Positions 16,334 through 27,800 of a DNA stretch of 64,000 nucleotides are shown here, piece by piece. The stretch spans positions 62,001 through 126,000 of the forward strand of contig NZ_LBMU02000022.1 in the NCBI RefSeq assembly GCF_001005085.2, in the 5' to 3' direction. Source of the DNA: Streptomyces humi. Its GTDB lineage: Bacteria > Actinomycetota > Actinomycetes > Streptomycetales > Streptomycetaceae. The position numbers and the translations under genes were made by a program. Each line of letters begins with the position of its first letter. Positions within the stretch are counted from its first letter, which is position 1. A model generated the notes under the pieces. It was not told the DNA's origin. It was given only the letters and a program-made list of their open reading frames with translations, and did no database searches.

Positions 16334-16354
16334 CACATCGGTCAGTTGACGGTC
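16334..16354 (-). promoter_or_regulatory. 21-nt element shared with the tannase upstream region
   Basis: Minus-strand GACCGTCAACTGAC then CGATGTG differs at one position from 11387-11407. It starts about 80 nt before the SsgA-like start codon, and the plus-strand copy has the same orientation toward its gene. TTGACC at its upstream edge could be a -35 box. Confidence 0.3.
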
Positions 16355-16713
16355 AAGGCGGAGAGGAGATCGGAGCAGTTGGCAGCCCCGGCACGCGGAA
16401 GCACCGCGTCCGCGGAAGGCGCGCCCGGGTGCGAGGGTGTTTGGCACGTGTCCGGCGGACCGCAGGGCCCATGAGGTAAGTCAAATGTCTGAAGTGCCCG
16501 AGCGGACGCGGTGCCGGTGCCGGTGCCGGTGCCGGGGCCGGGCGGTGCCGGGCGGTGCCGGGCGGTGCCGGGGCGCACGCTCGGCCCCGCACCGCGCCCG
16601 GTGTTCGTGAGCAGCGACGCGGTCTCGCCGCACGGGCAAGGCACATGGCGAACCCCCGCCCGGGGCCGGAGGGAGAAGTGACCGCGGACGGGGGTTGTCG
16701 GGACGCTCCGGTG
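16355..16713. other. Non-coding region with GGTGCC-type short repeats
   Basis: I see no gene here. GGTGCCGGTGCC-like hexamer runs and GGGCGGTGCC units fill about 16510-16565. The right edge (16655-16710) holds GC-rich complementary stretches that could end transcription of the amidohydrolase gene. Confidence 0.6.
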
Positions 16714-18411
16714 TCAGGTCACCGGCGCCAGGTTGGGGCCCGTCGTTCCGAGCTGTTCCGTGGAGACCACCGGCGGCACCGGCCAGGTCACCCCCTTCGG
16801 CGGCCAGCTCTGCCCGGTCGCCTTCAGGAACGCGGCCGGCGGCTCGTACAGCGGCGGCTGGTTGCCGTCCGGGATCATCGAGGCCCATCCGACGCCGTCG
16901 GTACGGTCCTTGTACTCCTGCTTCATCGCGTCCAGCAGGTCCGGCTGCTCGATCAGGTCGACCGCGGCCGCCGCCAGGTAGCGGGCGGCGGAGAGGAGGG
17001 CTTGGTGGCCGATGCCGGTGGCCGCCGTCGCCGTGACACCCCAGTTGTGGTTGGGGATGCCGGGCGGGTAGGCCGCGGACAGCAGCACAGCGGTGGGCGC
17101 CTGCCAGCTGATGTCGGCGGTGTCGGTGGCCAGGCCGCCGGTGTAGGCGGCGGCCGGGGGAGCGAGCGGGGTCAGCTCGGTCGGCATCCCCACCTCGGGC
17201 TTGCCCAGCGACTTCTGCACGGCCTTCGCCAGTGCGTGGTCGGCGTCGGTGAACTCCGGGGCACCGATCTGCCGCATGTTGTCGTTGAGCAGTTCCGCGC
17301 CGGCCCTGTTCGCGAGGAGGTTCCAGGTCGCGGAGTGGAACTTGTGCACGAGGCGGGTCTGGCTGGCCTGCGCGGCGGCCTTGCCGCACTCCACGATCTT
17401 GTCGTACAGCACCTGGGCGCGGGCCGGACTGCCCTCGCGGACGAAGAACCAGATGGAGCACATGTCCGGGGTCACGTTGGGCGCGCCGCCGCCGTTGATG
17501 ATCGCGTAGTGGAAGCGGCCCGACGGGGCGACGTTCTTCTCCCGCAGGTACTCCGACATCGTCGCCATCAGCAGTGCGCCGTCCAGGCCGCTCTTGTTGC
17601 CGAGCGGGGTGCCGCCGTGCCCGGAAGCGCCGAGGAAGGTGAAGGTGGCCGAGATCAGGGCGCTCGTGGTGTTCCAGAACGGCACCGTGATGTTGAACGG
17701 GTGCCAGTCCAGGAACGCGTCGAGGCCGTCGTAGACGCCTTCCTTGACCGCGTACGCCTTGCCGACGAGCTGCTCCTCGCCGGCGCTGCCGAACAGCCTG
17801 ACCCGGGCCTTGAGGCCGCCCGCGCGGATCGCCTGGGCGACGGCGATCGCGGCGGCGGTGCCGCCCGCGCCCAGGGCGTTGTGGGCGTCGCCGTGGCCGG
17901 CCCCGTAAGTGGGGCCGTACGCGTCGTAGTTGTAGACGAGAGGGTCGTGGCTGCCCACACCCTTCTTCTGGGACAGCCCGGGCAGGGCGTCGTACTCGGC
18001 GTTGAAACCGAGGACGGGGCCCTCGGTGCCGTACGTGGCGACGAACGCCGTCGGGAACCCCGCCGCGCCCCACTCGACCGTGAAGCCGTTGTCCTTCAGC
18101 AGTTCGGCGTGGGCCAGGGAGGACTTCCACTCGCGCAGCGACAGCTCCGCGTGCTGCCACACCTGGTCGCTCAGCCTGGTGACCGCCTTCTCGTTGGCCG
18201 ATATCCAGTCCAGCGCGGTCCGCTTGGCGGCGGTGTTCCGCGCCAGCCCCTCGGGGGCCCGGTACGAGGCGGGGGAGACGCCGGTCTTCTCGTCGTACCC
18301 GAGCGTCGCCGCGAGTACCGGGTCGGCCTGGAGGATGGCCGCGGTGGTCGCGGTGGCGCCGAGGCCGAACATCTTCAGCAGGCGCCTGCGGCCGGGTTGG
18401 AAGTCGTTCAC
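16714..18411 (-). CDS. Tat-exported M20 family amidohydrolase (AbgB-like)
   Basis: The protein has 565 residues. A twin-arginine signal (PGRRRLLKMFGLGATATTAAIL, arginines near 8-10) predicts export of the folded metalloenzyme. The M20 peptidase core carries metal ligands in GAGHGDAHNALGAGG and SAGEEQLVGKAYAV. A dimerisation domain is inserted (about residues 215-330, with ASGHGGTPLGNKSGLDGAL), and HNWGVTATAATGIGHQ lies near the C-terminus. The closest type is the p-aminobenzoyl-glutamate hydrolase/indole-acetyl amidohydrolase group, but export suggests an external peptide- or amide-bond substrate. The GTG at 18411 follows GGACGAG; an upstream ATG at 18468 would spoil the signal peptide. Divergent from the lectin gene. 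Confidence 0.88.
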   Translation of the reverse strand: MNDFQPGRRRLLKMFGLGATATTAAILQADPVLAATLGYDEKTGVSPASYRAPEGLARNTAAKRTALDWISANEKAVTRLSDQVWQHAELSLREWKSSLAHAELLKDNGFTVEWGAAGFPTAFVATYGTEGPVLGFNAEYDALPGLSQKKGVGSHDPLVYNYDAYGPTYGAGHGDAHNALGAGGTAAAIAVAQAIRAGGLKARVRLFGSAGEEQLVGKAYAVKEGVYDGLDAFLDWHPFNITVPFWNTTSALISATFTFLGASGHGGTPLGNKSGLDGALLMATMSEYLREKNVAPSGRFHYAIINGGGAPNVTPDMCSIWFFVREGSPARAQVLYDKIVECGKAAAQASQTRLVHKFHSATWNLLANRAGAELLNDNMRQIGAPEFTDADHALAKAVQKSLGKPEVGMPTELTPLAPPAAAYTGGLATDTADISWQAPTAVLLSAAYPPGIPNHNWGVTATAATGIGHQALLSAARYLAAAAVDLIEQPDLLDAMKQEYKDRTDGVGWASMIPDGNQPPLYEPPAAFLKATGQSWPPKGVTWPVPPVVSTEQLGTTGPNLAPVT

Positions 18412-18727
18412 GTCAGTCTCTCGTCCTCGGAGTGTGAGGGCAGAGCCGGCCGGCCGGCTCCGTGACATGTGTTCGCGGCATGCCGCCGAGGATCATATGT
18501 GTCTACTCGGAGACCGCGACACCGAAACAGGTGTGACCGGTTGGGAGTTCCGGAGCCGAAGCGGGTGTGAACCATCGGGGTCCCGGAACCGTCCTCAGAT
18601 ACGGGACGCTCGTCGCGCGGCCGAGGCGCGGCGGTTCCCGGCGGCCGTTCCGTCTCCCCCGGCGGAACGGCCGTCTCCCCACCGTCACGCGGCCGCGCCG
18701 ACGGATGTCCACTGGCTGGAGGCCCTG

Positions 18728-20140
18728 ATGAGCACCACCGACACGACCGTGCTGAGGGCGGGGGAGTCCTTGCACCTCCGGTCCCTGGTCTCGCCGAGCG
18801 GCGGCTACGCCCTCGAACACCGCCAGGACGGCACGGCCGTCCTGCGGGACCGCGCCGAGGGCCGGGACCTGTGGCACGTGGGCACGCCCGGCACGGCACC
18901 CGGGCAACTCGTCCTGCACCCCGAGGGGCGGCTGGTCCTGGAGGCCTGGCCGGCGATCCCCGTCTGGGCGTCGGGCGACATCGACCGCAGGGCGGTCGCC
19001 GCCTCCGTCACCGACCAGGGGCGCCTTGTCCTCACCGACCCCGACGGGGGCCTGCGCTGGAGCCGGGATCCGCTGAGCGCGGCCGAACTGGCGGCCTACC
19101 GGCCGGCCGGCGGCGACCGGCTGCTGCCCGGACAGGTACTGAGCGAGCCGTTGTGCTCGCCGAACGGCCAGTACCGGCTCAGCCACGACCCGGCCGGCCG
19201 GACCGTCCTCACGGCTCCCGGCGAGCGCATGGACCGCCAGATCTGGTCGATACCCGTGCAGGCACCCGGCCGGCTCACCCTCGGCACCGACGGCATCCTG
19301 CGCACGGGCACCAACTCCATGGCTCTGCTGCGCTGGACCGGCCGCTACCGGCTGGACCCCACCGCGGTGCGGGTCTCCGCGGTGGTGGTGCGCGACCGGG
19401 GTGACGTCGTGCTGCTCGACGAGAACGGCGCCGAACTCCACGACAGCCGCACGGCCGCCGAGGAGGCCCGGCTGGCGGCCCTCCGGCGCGCCGAGGCCCG
19501 CCGGCAGGCCAAGGAGGCCGCCAAGCCCCGGCGCCCGGCCGGCACCGGGCCGTCCCGGGACTGGTTCGACCTGCTGGACCTGTCCGAGGGCCCCTGCACC
19601 CTGACCCTGGTGGAGCACGCCGACGAGCGGGAGGTCCTGCGGCGCCTCGGCGTGCCCGACGGGACGATCCGGTCCACGACCCCCCAGGACCTGCTGAAGG
19701 AGGTGTTCTCGGACGCCGACGGCGACATGTGGGGCGCGCTGGCGGTGCGGGTGGACCGGCACGTCGTGGTCGTCGAGCCCTGCGGCTCGGCGGGCGTGGA
19801 ACGGGCGAAGGAGGTGTCCCGCGGTACCGACGCGATCGTGTACTACCTGGACTTCGACGGCTGGCAGTCCCTCGCCTGGTACCGGGACGGGCGACCGCTC
19901 GCCCGGTACGGGGAGGCGGACTCCGACCGGCTGGAACGCGGCAGGGCGGCGGTCAGGGGCACCGAGCGGGGCGTCTTCGTGCCCTTCATGGAACAGATCG
20001 GCGTGGGGGTCTACCGGGAGGACGAGGACGACGACTTCCTGCCGCCCGCCGTGGAGGTGGCCTGCCTGGCGGCGGGGATACGGCTGAGCGGCAGGGACTT
20101 CGAGGGAACTCACCCGGGTGCCGTGCTGGAAAGTCGGTGA
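18728..20140 (+). CDS. Bulb-lectin domain protein with C-terminal DUF6461-like domain
   Basis: The protein has 470 residues and no signal peptide or membrane segment. The N-terminal part (about 8-235) has repeated beta-prism II/bulb-type lectin strands such as SPSGGYALEHRQDGTAVLRD, DQGRLVLTDPDGGLRWS and SPNGQYRLSHDPAGRTVL. An Ala/Arg-rich helical linker (about 240-275) follows. The C-terminus (about 278-470, DWFDLLDLSEGPCTLTLVEHADEREVLRRLG...) matches the uncharacterised DUF6461 type. No enzyme motif is visible. The ATG at 18728 follows GGAGG by 5 nt, and longer upstream in-frame extensions are low-complexity. It is convergent with the toxin-associated gene, from which a strong terminator divides it. 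A related lectin fold ends the protein encoded at 56409. Confidence 0.75.
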   Translation: MSTTDTTVLRAGESLHLRSLVSPSGGYALEHRQDGTAVLRDRAEGRDLWHVGTPGTAPGQLVLHPEGRLVLEAWPAIPVWASGDIDRRAVAASVTDQGRLVLTDPDGGLRWSRDPLSAAELAAYRPAGGDRLLPGQVLSEPLCSPNGQYRLSHDPAGRTVLTAPGERMDRQIWSIPVQAPGRLTLGTDGILRTGTNSMALLRWTGRYRLDPTAVRVSAVVVRDRGDVVLLDENGAELHDSRTAAEEARLAALRRAEARRQAKEAAKPRRPAGTGPSRDWFDLLDLSEGPCTLTLVEHADEREVLRRLGVPDGTIRSTTPQDLLKEVFSDADGDMWGALAVRVDRHVVVVEPCGSAGVERAKEVSRGTDAIVYYLDFDGWQSLAWYRDGRPLARYGEADSDRLERGRAAVRGTERGVFVPFMEQIGVGVYREDEDDDFLPPAVEVACLAAGIRLSGRDFEGTHPGAVLESR

Positions 20141-20240
20141 CGGCGGCGGGGACGGCGAGGGCGAGGGGGGCGACGGGGGCGACGAGGGGGGGCGACGAGG
20201 GGGGCGACGGTGTGAGGCCGTACGGCTGCGTACGGGGCCG

Positions 20241-20278
20241 GGGCCGGGGCCGGCAGCGTGGGCTGCCGGCCCCGGCCC
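20241..20278. terminator. Strong bidirectional hairpin terminator
   Basis: A perfect 16-bp stem (20241-20256 with 20263-20278) has a 6-nt loop CGTGGG, between convergent stops at 20140 and 20285. Confidence 0.85.
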
Positions 20279-20284
20279 GTTCCC

Positions 20285-21151
20285 TCAGTGGGCCACGGTG
20301 ACGCCCGCGCCGACGTCGCCTTCCCGCTGCGGTCCGTCCGCGGCACCGGTACCCACCGGCTCCGACGGGGTGCCGCCGCCCGGTCCGCCCACCTCCGTGC
20401 TCTGGGTGGGCACCGGGGCGAACGGCGTTTCGGGCAACGGCTGTTGCGTGGCGCCGTGCCGGGCCGACACCCGCTCCACCGTCTCGCGCAGCGCATCCGT
20501 CCGTACCCGCATGGCGACCGGGCCCGCCGGGTTGAGATAGAACTCGTGGCCTTCCGGCAGCTCTTCCAGCAGGTCGCCGATCGGCGCGGTACGCGCGGCC
20601 AGCCGGCCGACGCCCTGCATCTGTTCCTCGGCCGTGTAGACGGGTACCACCTGGGCGCCGTCCTGGGAGAGGGCCACGACGAACGCGCCGTCCAGTGTGG
20701 TGAGGACGGCGACCTGCGCGGCCTCGACGAGGGCCTCGAGTACGGCCTCGACGGCACCGTGCCCGGTGGCCGCCCACTGCATCGCCTCGTCCACCGGGTC
20801 GGTGGGGGCGGGCCAGTCCAACGCCAGGGGGGACGGCCGGTAGCCCTCGTTGCCCCGCCGGTCGACGACCAGGCCCCTGGCGTCACTGCGCCACTCGGCG
20901 ACGACCGCCCAGGGCGGTACCTCCTCCTCGTCCGTCCACGCGGGGTCGACCTCCACGAGCCACTGGTCCCGTGCGAACCGCGCGGCGCCGACGATCCCCG
21001 GCGGCGGAACGGGGACCGGGACATCCCCCTCCGGCACCGGAGGGACCGCACCGGAGGTCACCGACTCCTGCTGGGCCGGCGGGTGTTGCTCGGACAAGAC
21101 GTTCTCCTTCGACCGCTGTGACACGGAAATGACCGGCCGGGGGTCCGTCAT
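20285..21151 (-). CDS. SseB-like type VII secretion-associated protein, candidate immunity/partner of the giant effector
   Basis: The product has 288 residues. The N-terminal 60 are Pro/Val-rich. A central domain (about 65-235) contains SseB-like segments: VEAVLEALVEAAQVAVLTTLDG, VVPVYTAEEQMQ and IGDLLEELPEGHEFYLNPAGPVAMRV. The C-terminus is Pro/Gly-rich. SseB-like proteins are common companions of actinobacterial ESX substrates and are annotated as type VII secretion system-associated. Its ATG overlaps the TGA of the giant gene (ATGA), so translation is coupled and a one-to-one product ratio is plausible. By position it could be an immunity protein for the C-terminal metalloprotease or a cytoplasmic chaperone. 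There is no signal peptide. Confidence 0.75.
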   Translation of the reverse strand: MTDPRPVISVSQRSKENVLSEQHPPAQQESVTSGAVPPVPEGDVPVPVPPPGIVGAARFARDQWLVEVDPAWTDEEEVPPWAVVAEWRSDARGLVVDRRGNEGYRPSPLALDWPAPTDPVDEAMQWAATGHGAVEAVLEALVEAAQVAVLTTLDGAFVVALSQDGAQVVPVYTAEEQMQGVGRLAARTAPIGDLLEELPEGHEFYLNPAGPVAMRVRTDALRETVERVSARHGATQQPLPETPFAPVPTQSTEVGGPGGGTPSEPVGTGAADGPQREGDVGAGVTVAH

Positions 21152-21800
21152 CGGTGCCTCCGGGGTACGGGGCCGCCAAAGGCTTCGTACATTTTGACGA
21201 CATCAGCCGGGAGCGTGTGGCCCTCCACCAGTCCTCTGAACGCTTCGGCGACGAACTCGGACGGGTTTTCCCCGGCGTAGCCATCCTGGTTGACGAATCT
21301 GTTTCCTGGCGTCCGCAGGGCGACCTGCCGTGCGTCGGCGTGCTTCCAGTCGGCGTCCCACAGCTTGTGATGAAGGAGTGGATCCGCGGCGTACGTGAGC
21401 CAGTGTCCGAACTCGTGCATGACATGTCCGGGCTGGATGTACGGACCCAGCAGTACGTAGAACTTGTTGGGGATCAGGAAGAGAATGCCCGCCCCGTCCG
21501 GAACGTCCGGAATTCCTCCACTCACTGTCACCCTGCCATCGGTCTGAATCGTGTAGTTCTTGTTGGCGTACGGCGAGATGATGATCTCTATCTGCCGTCC
21601 TGGCAGTTCGAACTTCTCGGCCACGGCTTCGGCTGCCGCCTTGAACGAATCGACGACGTTGTGATAGTGCCTGTCATATCGGTAGTAGCTGATCTTGGCG
21701 ATCATGTCCTGCGACAGCGGAACGTGTTTGTGGCTCATCTCGCGTGCACCGAACGGATTGCTTCCGGAGACGTTGCCGCCCTCCAGATCCCTGAAGTAGG
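21148..21800 (-). other. C-terminal ATLF-like metalloprotease domain of the giant protein
   Basis: About the last 215 residues. HEFGHWL (near residue 5086, nt 21396-21416) is a zinc HExxH site, and GENPSEFVAEAFRGLVEG about 50 residues later offers the third ligand, as in anthrax-lethal-factor-like zincins. The preceding YANKNYTIQTDGRVTVSGG..GAGILFLIPNKFYVLLGPYIQPG supplies the substrate-cleft strand. Catalytic residues appear intact. Confidence 0.75.
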
Positions 21801-24800
21801 TGCTGAGCACCGGATGCTTTTTGATCAGCTTTTTCCTGAGGCTCGCCAGGTCGGTTCCGCGAACCGCGTGTGCGCCACCGCTGCTGCTGTGGACGAGCCA
21901 TCTCTCCTGAGTGGCGATCTTGGCATTGTTGAGATTCTCGACCGCGATGCGCGCATCGCCTTCGAATTCCCTGCCGTTGAAGCGGAGGCCGGAGACCTCT
22001 GAAAGTCCCCGGCTGATGCCCGCCGGTATCCGCGCGTAGGCAGTGAAGTGCGCCGCACTGTCGCCGGGAGTCCGTAGGTGCAGGACGCCGGCCGCGTGGG
22101 TGGCGACGGGGGCCGGTACCGACGGCGGGACCTGCCGGCGGGAGGTCATGCTCAGGTTCTGGAACGAGCCGGCGAGGGTGTCGACGGCGACCTGGCTTCC
22201 GTAGGGATGCCCGCCGGTGCCCTGCGGATACATCGTGCCCTGTGGGTGCATCGTGCCCTGCGGATACATCGTGCCCTGTGGGTGGTCGATGCTGTCGCGG
22301 TGGGAGCCGTCGCGGGAGACCGATCGCTTGAGCGCGTCTCCGATGCGGCCGAAGACGCCGCGTCCGCGGCGCCGGCTCTCGGTGCTGGCGACCGAGACAC
22401 CACTCATGTGGGAGGCCCGGCTGTCGAACCGCTCCAGACCCTGTCCCCACTCCAGCCGGCCCACCGGCGTCGTCCGCCCCTGCCCGGACTGCCCCTGGCG
22501 CGCGGGGCGCTGCTCCACGGTCCGCCCGGCATCCCTGAGCAGTTCATCGCGCAGATGCACGACGGCACTGCGCTGGGAACTCCTGCTCTGAGCCGAGGAG
22601 GACCTCAGCCACGCGTCGATGGAGTCGTGCACCCGGTCGAGGCCGCCCGCGCCGTGGAACCACGCGTCGAGGCTGGAGTGGATGGCTTGGAACCTACGGC
22701 TGTTCGTCCCGGCGGGGGCGTTTCGGTGCAGCCAGTCCGCGTAGTAGGGGTTCTCCGTCACCGGCGGCACCCGCGGCGGAGCAACGCCCCCGGTGGACCG
22801 TCCCAGGAGGGGCATGCCGCCGCCGAGGCCGGGGCCGTCGTACCGCCGCACCTCCGGCAGCGGGTCGCCGCCCGTCACCTCGTACCAGTGGGCTTCGGCG
22901 TCGGAGAGAGCCTGACCGGCCGACACGTAGTCGTCGTACGCCCGGGCCAGCCGCTCGCCGCCGGCGTCGCCGGAACCACCCACCCCCTGCTCGGACCGCG
23001 TCTGGGCCAGGTGCAGCGCGGCCTCGGCCGCCACGACCCCCCGTCGGGCGTCCGTGAGCGCCGCCCCCGCGTCGATCACCGCCCCCGCGTCCCGGCTGCC
23101 GCCGCCCGCACCCTCCCACACGTGTGCGCGTTGCTTGCCCTTGTCGGGACCGGGCTCCGCCCCGGATGCCGACGACCGGGAGTGCGGCGGCGCCGCGGAC
23201 ATGCCGGGGGCGTCGGTACCCCGGGCCGGGGGAGGTTGCTCGGCGCCGTCTTCCGTCGGTCCGGTCGTCTCCGCGTCCGCGGGGGTGTCGTGCGCGGGGG
23301 TGTCGTCCGTAGGGGTGTCGTGCGCGGGGGAGGCGGTGAGGATGGAGAAGACCGAGTCGACGATGCGCGGCGCGGCCGTCTCACCGGAGGTCGGGCCGCC
23401 GCCGTCGGACGCGCGAGGTTCCTCCGGACGCGACTGCGCCCCGGAACCGCCGACACCGGCCGCGCCGCGTGCCGTGCCGGCCGCCGCTTCGCCGGGCTCG
23501 CCGTCGTCCGCGATGTCTGCGGCGGTGGTGTCTGCGGTGATGTCTGCCGTGCCGGCCGGCGGGACGGCGGCCGTGGTGTGTGCCGGGCCGTCGGACGCGG
23601 GTTCTGCCGTGCCGGCCGGTGCGATGTCCGTGGTCTCCGGGTGGCGGGCGAGTTCCAGCCGCGCGGCCACCGGACGCCCGACACCGGCCGGTACCTCGAT
23701 CATCGACTGGGCCGTCCGCACCGCCTCGATGTCCGGCAGCGCCCGGTACAGGTCCACGCCCGGACCCGGCGGCACCGTCCCGCCCTGCGCCGGGACCTCA
23801 GCCGCCGGCGGCTCCGCGCTGAAGCCGCCGCCGAACTGGTCACCCGAACTGGCACCGGCCCTGCGGAAGCGCTCCGCCCAGTCCGTCGTCGACCCCATGA
23901 GCTTCTGGAGCGCGACCCGGGTCTCCACCGGAATGCTCGTCGCCGCACTGGTTCCCGGCGTCGGGTTCTGCGCGTGCTGCCTGGTCCAGTACTCGAACTC
24001 CTTCTGCGCGATGTACCGGTGTGCCGCGTCCGCCCTCGGGTCGTCGGCCCGGATCTTGAAGAGCTCGGTCAGAGAGGGATCCTGCATCAGGGTGTGCACA
24101 TCCCGCGCGCCCTTCTCCCCCGTCATGGCCCAGATCGCCTCGATGGAGCTCTTCACACCGGAACCGACGGTCTCCACACCGTCCAGACCCGCCTTCTTCA
24201 GCTCGTGGTCGATATGGGAGATGGCCATCTCCCGGGAGTTGGTGGCGGGCCGCGTGTCCTGGTTCACGCTCAGGACCTGGAAACCTGCCTTCACCATGTC
24301 CCACGTGCTGCCCGGCTGGTCCGTGCCCCCGCCCGCGAGCCTGCTGTCCCGCAGGTAGGGGGCGTCCGCCAGCAGACGCCCCGCCAGAGCGATCGCCCCC
24401 GGCATGTCGTCGGGACGTTCCAGCAGGTGTCCGGCCACGATCACCGTGTCCTGCTCCAGCCGCGAGAGCCCGGCGAGATCACCGGCACTCTCCAGCCGGC
24501 CCGTGAAACCCGGCTCGGGGACCCGGCCCAGCACACCCAGCGCCGCTGCCAGAGCGTCGTGCACGGGTACGCCAGGCACCAGCCCGGCGGCATCGCCGGC
24601 CGGCGAAGGGGACTTCCCCCACCGCGTCATCCGGCCCTGGAAGGCGGACAACCGGTCCTGGCGTTCCCCGGCCGCGAGCGGGGTCTCGCCGGTGCCGTGG
24701 CCGGGTGCCCGCCTTCCGTAGCTGTCCAGGACCGGTTGCAGCCGGGCGCGCTGCTCGGCGGGCAGGTCGGCCTTGCCGAGTTCCCGGGTCGGCAGCCGCT

Positions 24801-27800
24801 TGTACGGGCTCTCGTCGCGGATCGGATCCGTCAGCTCCCTGGAGTCCTCGGGCAGCGGCTGTTCGAGGGCGTCGTCGTGCCGGCTCGGCCCGGCCGCCGG
24901 ATGCTCGGCGGATGAGGGCGGGAGGTCCGCCCGGTCCGGGGCGGCCTCCGGGGCGGCCCCGCCGGGCAGGCCGGTGGTCCGCCGTGTTCCGTACCGGTGG
25001 GCGAGTTCCAGGGAGAGCGCACGGCTCTCGTCGACGCCGTGCGTGAGCCGGCTGTGGCTCAGCAACGTGACGAAGGCGGCGAGCAGTTCACGCCGCTCGG
25101 CTGCCCGCGGGTGATGGGCGTCCACGTACCAGGTGTGATCGGCGGACACCTGGCCGGCGGCCCAACGCCCGGCCTGCGCGGACTCCTGCGGCGACACCGT
25201 TTCCAGGAAGCTCTCGGCCTGCTCAAGCGCGGCCCGGTCCTCCCTCGTGAGCGCCGCCGGACCCGAGGGGTGCGCGCTCGTGGTCGCGGACGTGCCGGGG
25301 TCCTCCGGTTCGGAGGCGGTGACACCGGCGGACCGTGCCGCGTCCACGGCGGCGTCGGCATCCCGCGGAGTGCCGCGCAGGAGCCGCTGGGCGACGACCG
25401 CCACGTGCCGGTCCGCCGGGGACAGGCCGTCGAAGTCCCCGACCTGGGCGTCGAACCGTGCGATCAGGCGGTCCACGTGCTCCGGTGAGCCGCCCAGACG
25501 GGTGTGCGCCTCCGTCACCGCGGCGAGCAGCGGGGCCGGCAGCCCGCGGTCGGCCGACGTCTTCTCCCAGATCCGGTGGAACGACCGCAGGGCGTCGGCG
25601 TCCGCCGCACCGTCCTCGTCCCGCGCGCCCTCGTCAGGCGCGTCCTCGTCCCGCGCGCCCTCGTCCCGCGCGTCCTCGTCCCGCCAGTCCTCGTCCGGCG
25701 CGGTCTCTTCTCGCGCGGTCCGGGCCGGCGCGGTCTCTTCCTGCGCGGCCCGGTCCGGCGGGGTGTGCTGTGGGGTCTCGGGCAGGCCGTGGTGCCTGTC
25801 GACGAGGGTGCTCAGGGTGTGGGTGATGGTCGCGATCGAGTGGCCGCCCTGGAAGAGGACGTGGAAGTCCTCGTGGTAGACGGGCGGCAGGTCGTTCTGG
25901 AGCAGGAGTCTGGGCAGGACGAGGCGGATGTTGAGCCGGCTGTTGGCGTCGGTGAACGGATGGAGCACCATCAGGGCCCGCACGGCGCGGGCGATGGCCC
26001 CGAGCACGGCGGTCCGGTCGCTCCCGGCGAGCCGGACCTCTTCGTAGTACCGGTCGTAGACGGCGTCGACCCGCAGGGCCGCCCTTCCGTCGGAGTGGTT
26101 GGAGTTGAGCAGGCCGAGGGCCTTGGAGTAGGTGGTGATCGGCTGGTTGCGGGGGTCGAAGTCCTCGAAGACGTAGGGTGCGGCCAGCCGCCGGCCGAGC
26201 AGCGTCTCCTCGAGGATGTCGGGGCTGAGGTCACCGTGGTCCACGAACCTGCCGTGCTCGTCGCGGATGTCCGCCCGCAGCGGGAACGCGGTCTTCTTCG
26301 ACGACCACGTGAACCTGCCCACGAGGCCGCCGGTGAGGAGGGTGTGCAGCCTGTGGTGCTCCGCGGCGTTCATTCGCGCGGCCAGGGCGTCCGGGTCGTC
26401 CAGGACCTCCCGGTAGGCGCGGATCATGTTCGCCTGGTACCCGGGTGAACCTCCCACCGACCCGGAACCCACGTCGAAGTGCATGCCGGGGTCGCCCAGC
26501 AGGGCGTGGTTGTCCTGGGCGGCGGTCTCGGCGTGCTCGTGGAACTGGGGATCGATGTAGAGGCGCCACCAGTCCTTCTCCGGCAGGTGTTCGGAGAGCG
26601 GGGCCGGCTTCGTCGCCTCGGGAGTCCCGGTGGGGGCGGGCTCCGCGTCCGGGGTGGGCTCCCCGGCGCCCTCGGTCATCGCCCGGACGATCGCCCGGGT
26701 GATCTCGGGCACCGTGTGGTCGCCGTTGAACATGTGCTGTAGTTCGGTCGACGACACCGGCGGGAAACCCTGCTGGAGCAGGAGCTTGGGCAGCAGCAGG
26801 AGGCCGTGCAGCGAGCCGGCCTGCCCGGCCGGGTTCAGAACGGTGAGGGTGCGCACCGTCCGGGCGATCCCCGTCAGCACCGCGACCTCGTCGGACGGAT
26901 CCAGGTGCGCCATCGTCTCGTAGTGGCGGGCGAACACCGCGTCGAGCAACCGCGGGATCTCGGCCCGCCGGTAGACGGTGGTGAAGAACTTCCCGCCGGC
27001 GTCGCTCTCCACCTTCAGCAGGGCACCAGCCGTGTCCCCGGCGTCCCGGGTGACCACCCGCCGGCCCAGCAGCGTCTCCTCCAGCAGGTCGGAGGCGACG
27101 TGGCCGGACCGCGGCAGCGGGTGCCCCCAGTCGTGGTCGGACCACGGGACCTGGTCCGTGTCCGCCAGACCCGTGACACGTGTGTACAGCCGGGCGTACT
27201 CCGCCGCGTCCACCGGCCTGGCCACGGCCTCCGGCCGTTCCAGCTCGTCGGTGTACACGGCCACCATGCGCTCGCGATGACCCGGCGCGTGTACGTCGTA
27301 GTGCACACCGGGGTCGCCCACGGTGCCGAACCGCTTCGCCGCGTCCTCCACCAGGGCGTGGTCGCCCGCGGGAACGTAGAGCCGCCACCAGTCCTGCTCG
27401 GGGAACATGTCCGAGAGCACCGCGGGCCCCGCCGGATCCTCGTCGGCGTCCGCCGGCGCCAGTACGGCCGCCACGGTGTCCGCGACGCTCTCCTGCCGCC
27501 CTGCCGGGCGCGAAGGCCCTGCCGCGTCCGGGTCCTCACCGGCGGTGCCGTCGTGGTGCTCCGCACTGCCCGCCACCCCCTTCGCGGGGGCGTGGGGCAG
27601 GCCCAGCCGGTCGCGGGCGGCGACGGCGTGCGCGCGCGCCGCGTCGGCCGCCGTGGCCGGGTCATCGTGGTGAGCGAGGATGTCCGCCACCTGAGTCAGC
27701 ACCGCGTAGGTGTCGGGATCGGCGTCGGACAGTCCGACGCCGATCCGCGGGCGCATGTCGATCACGGAAGCGACGATCCCGGACGCCCGCGTGACGGTCC

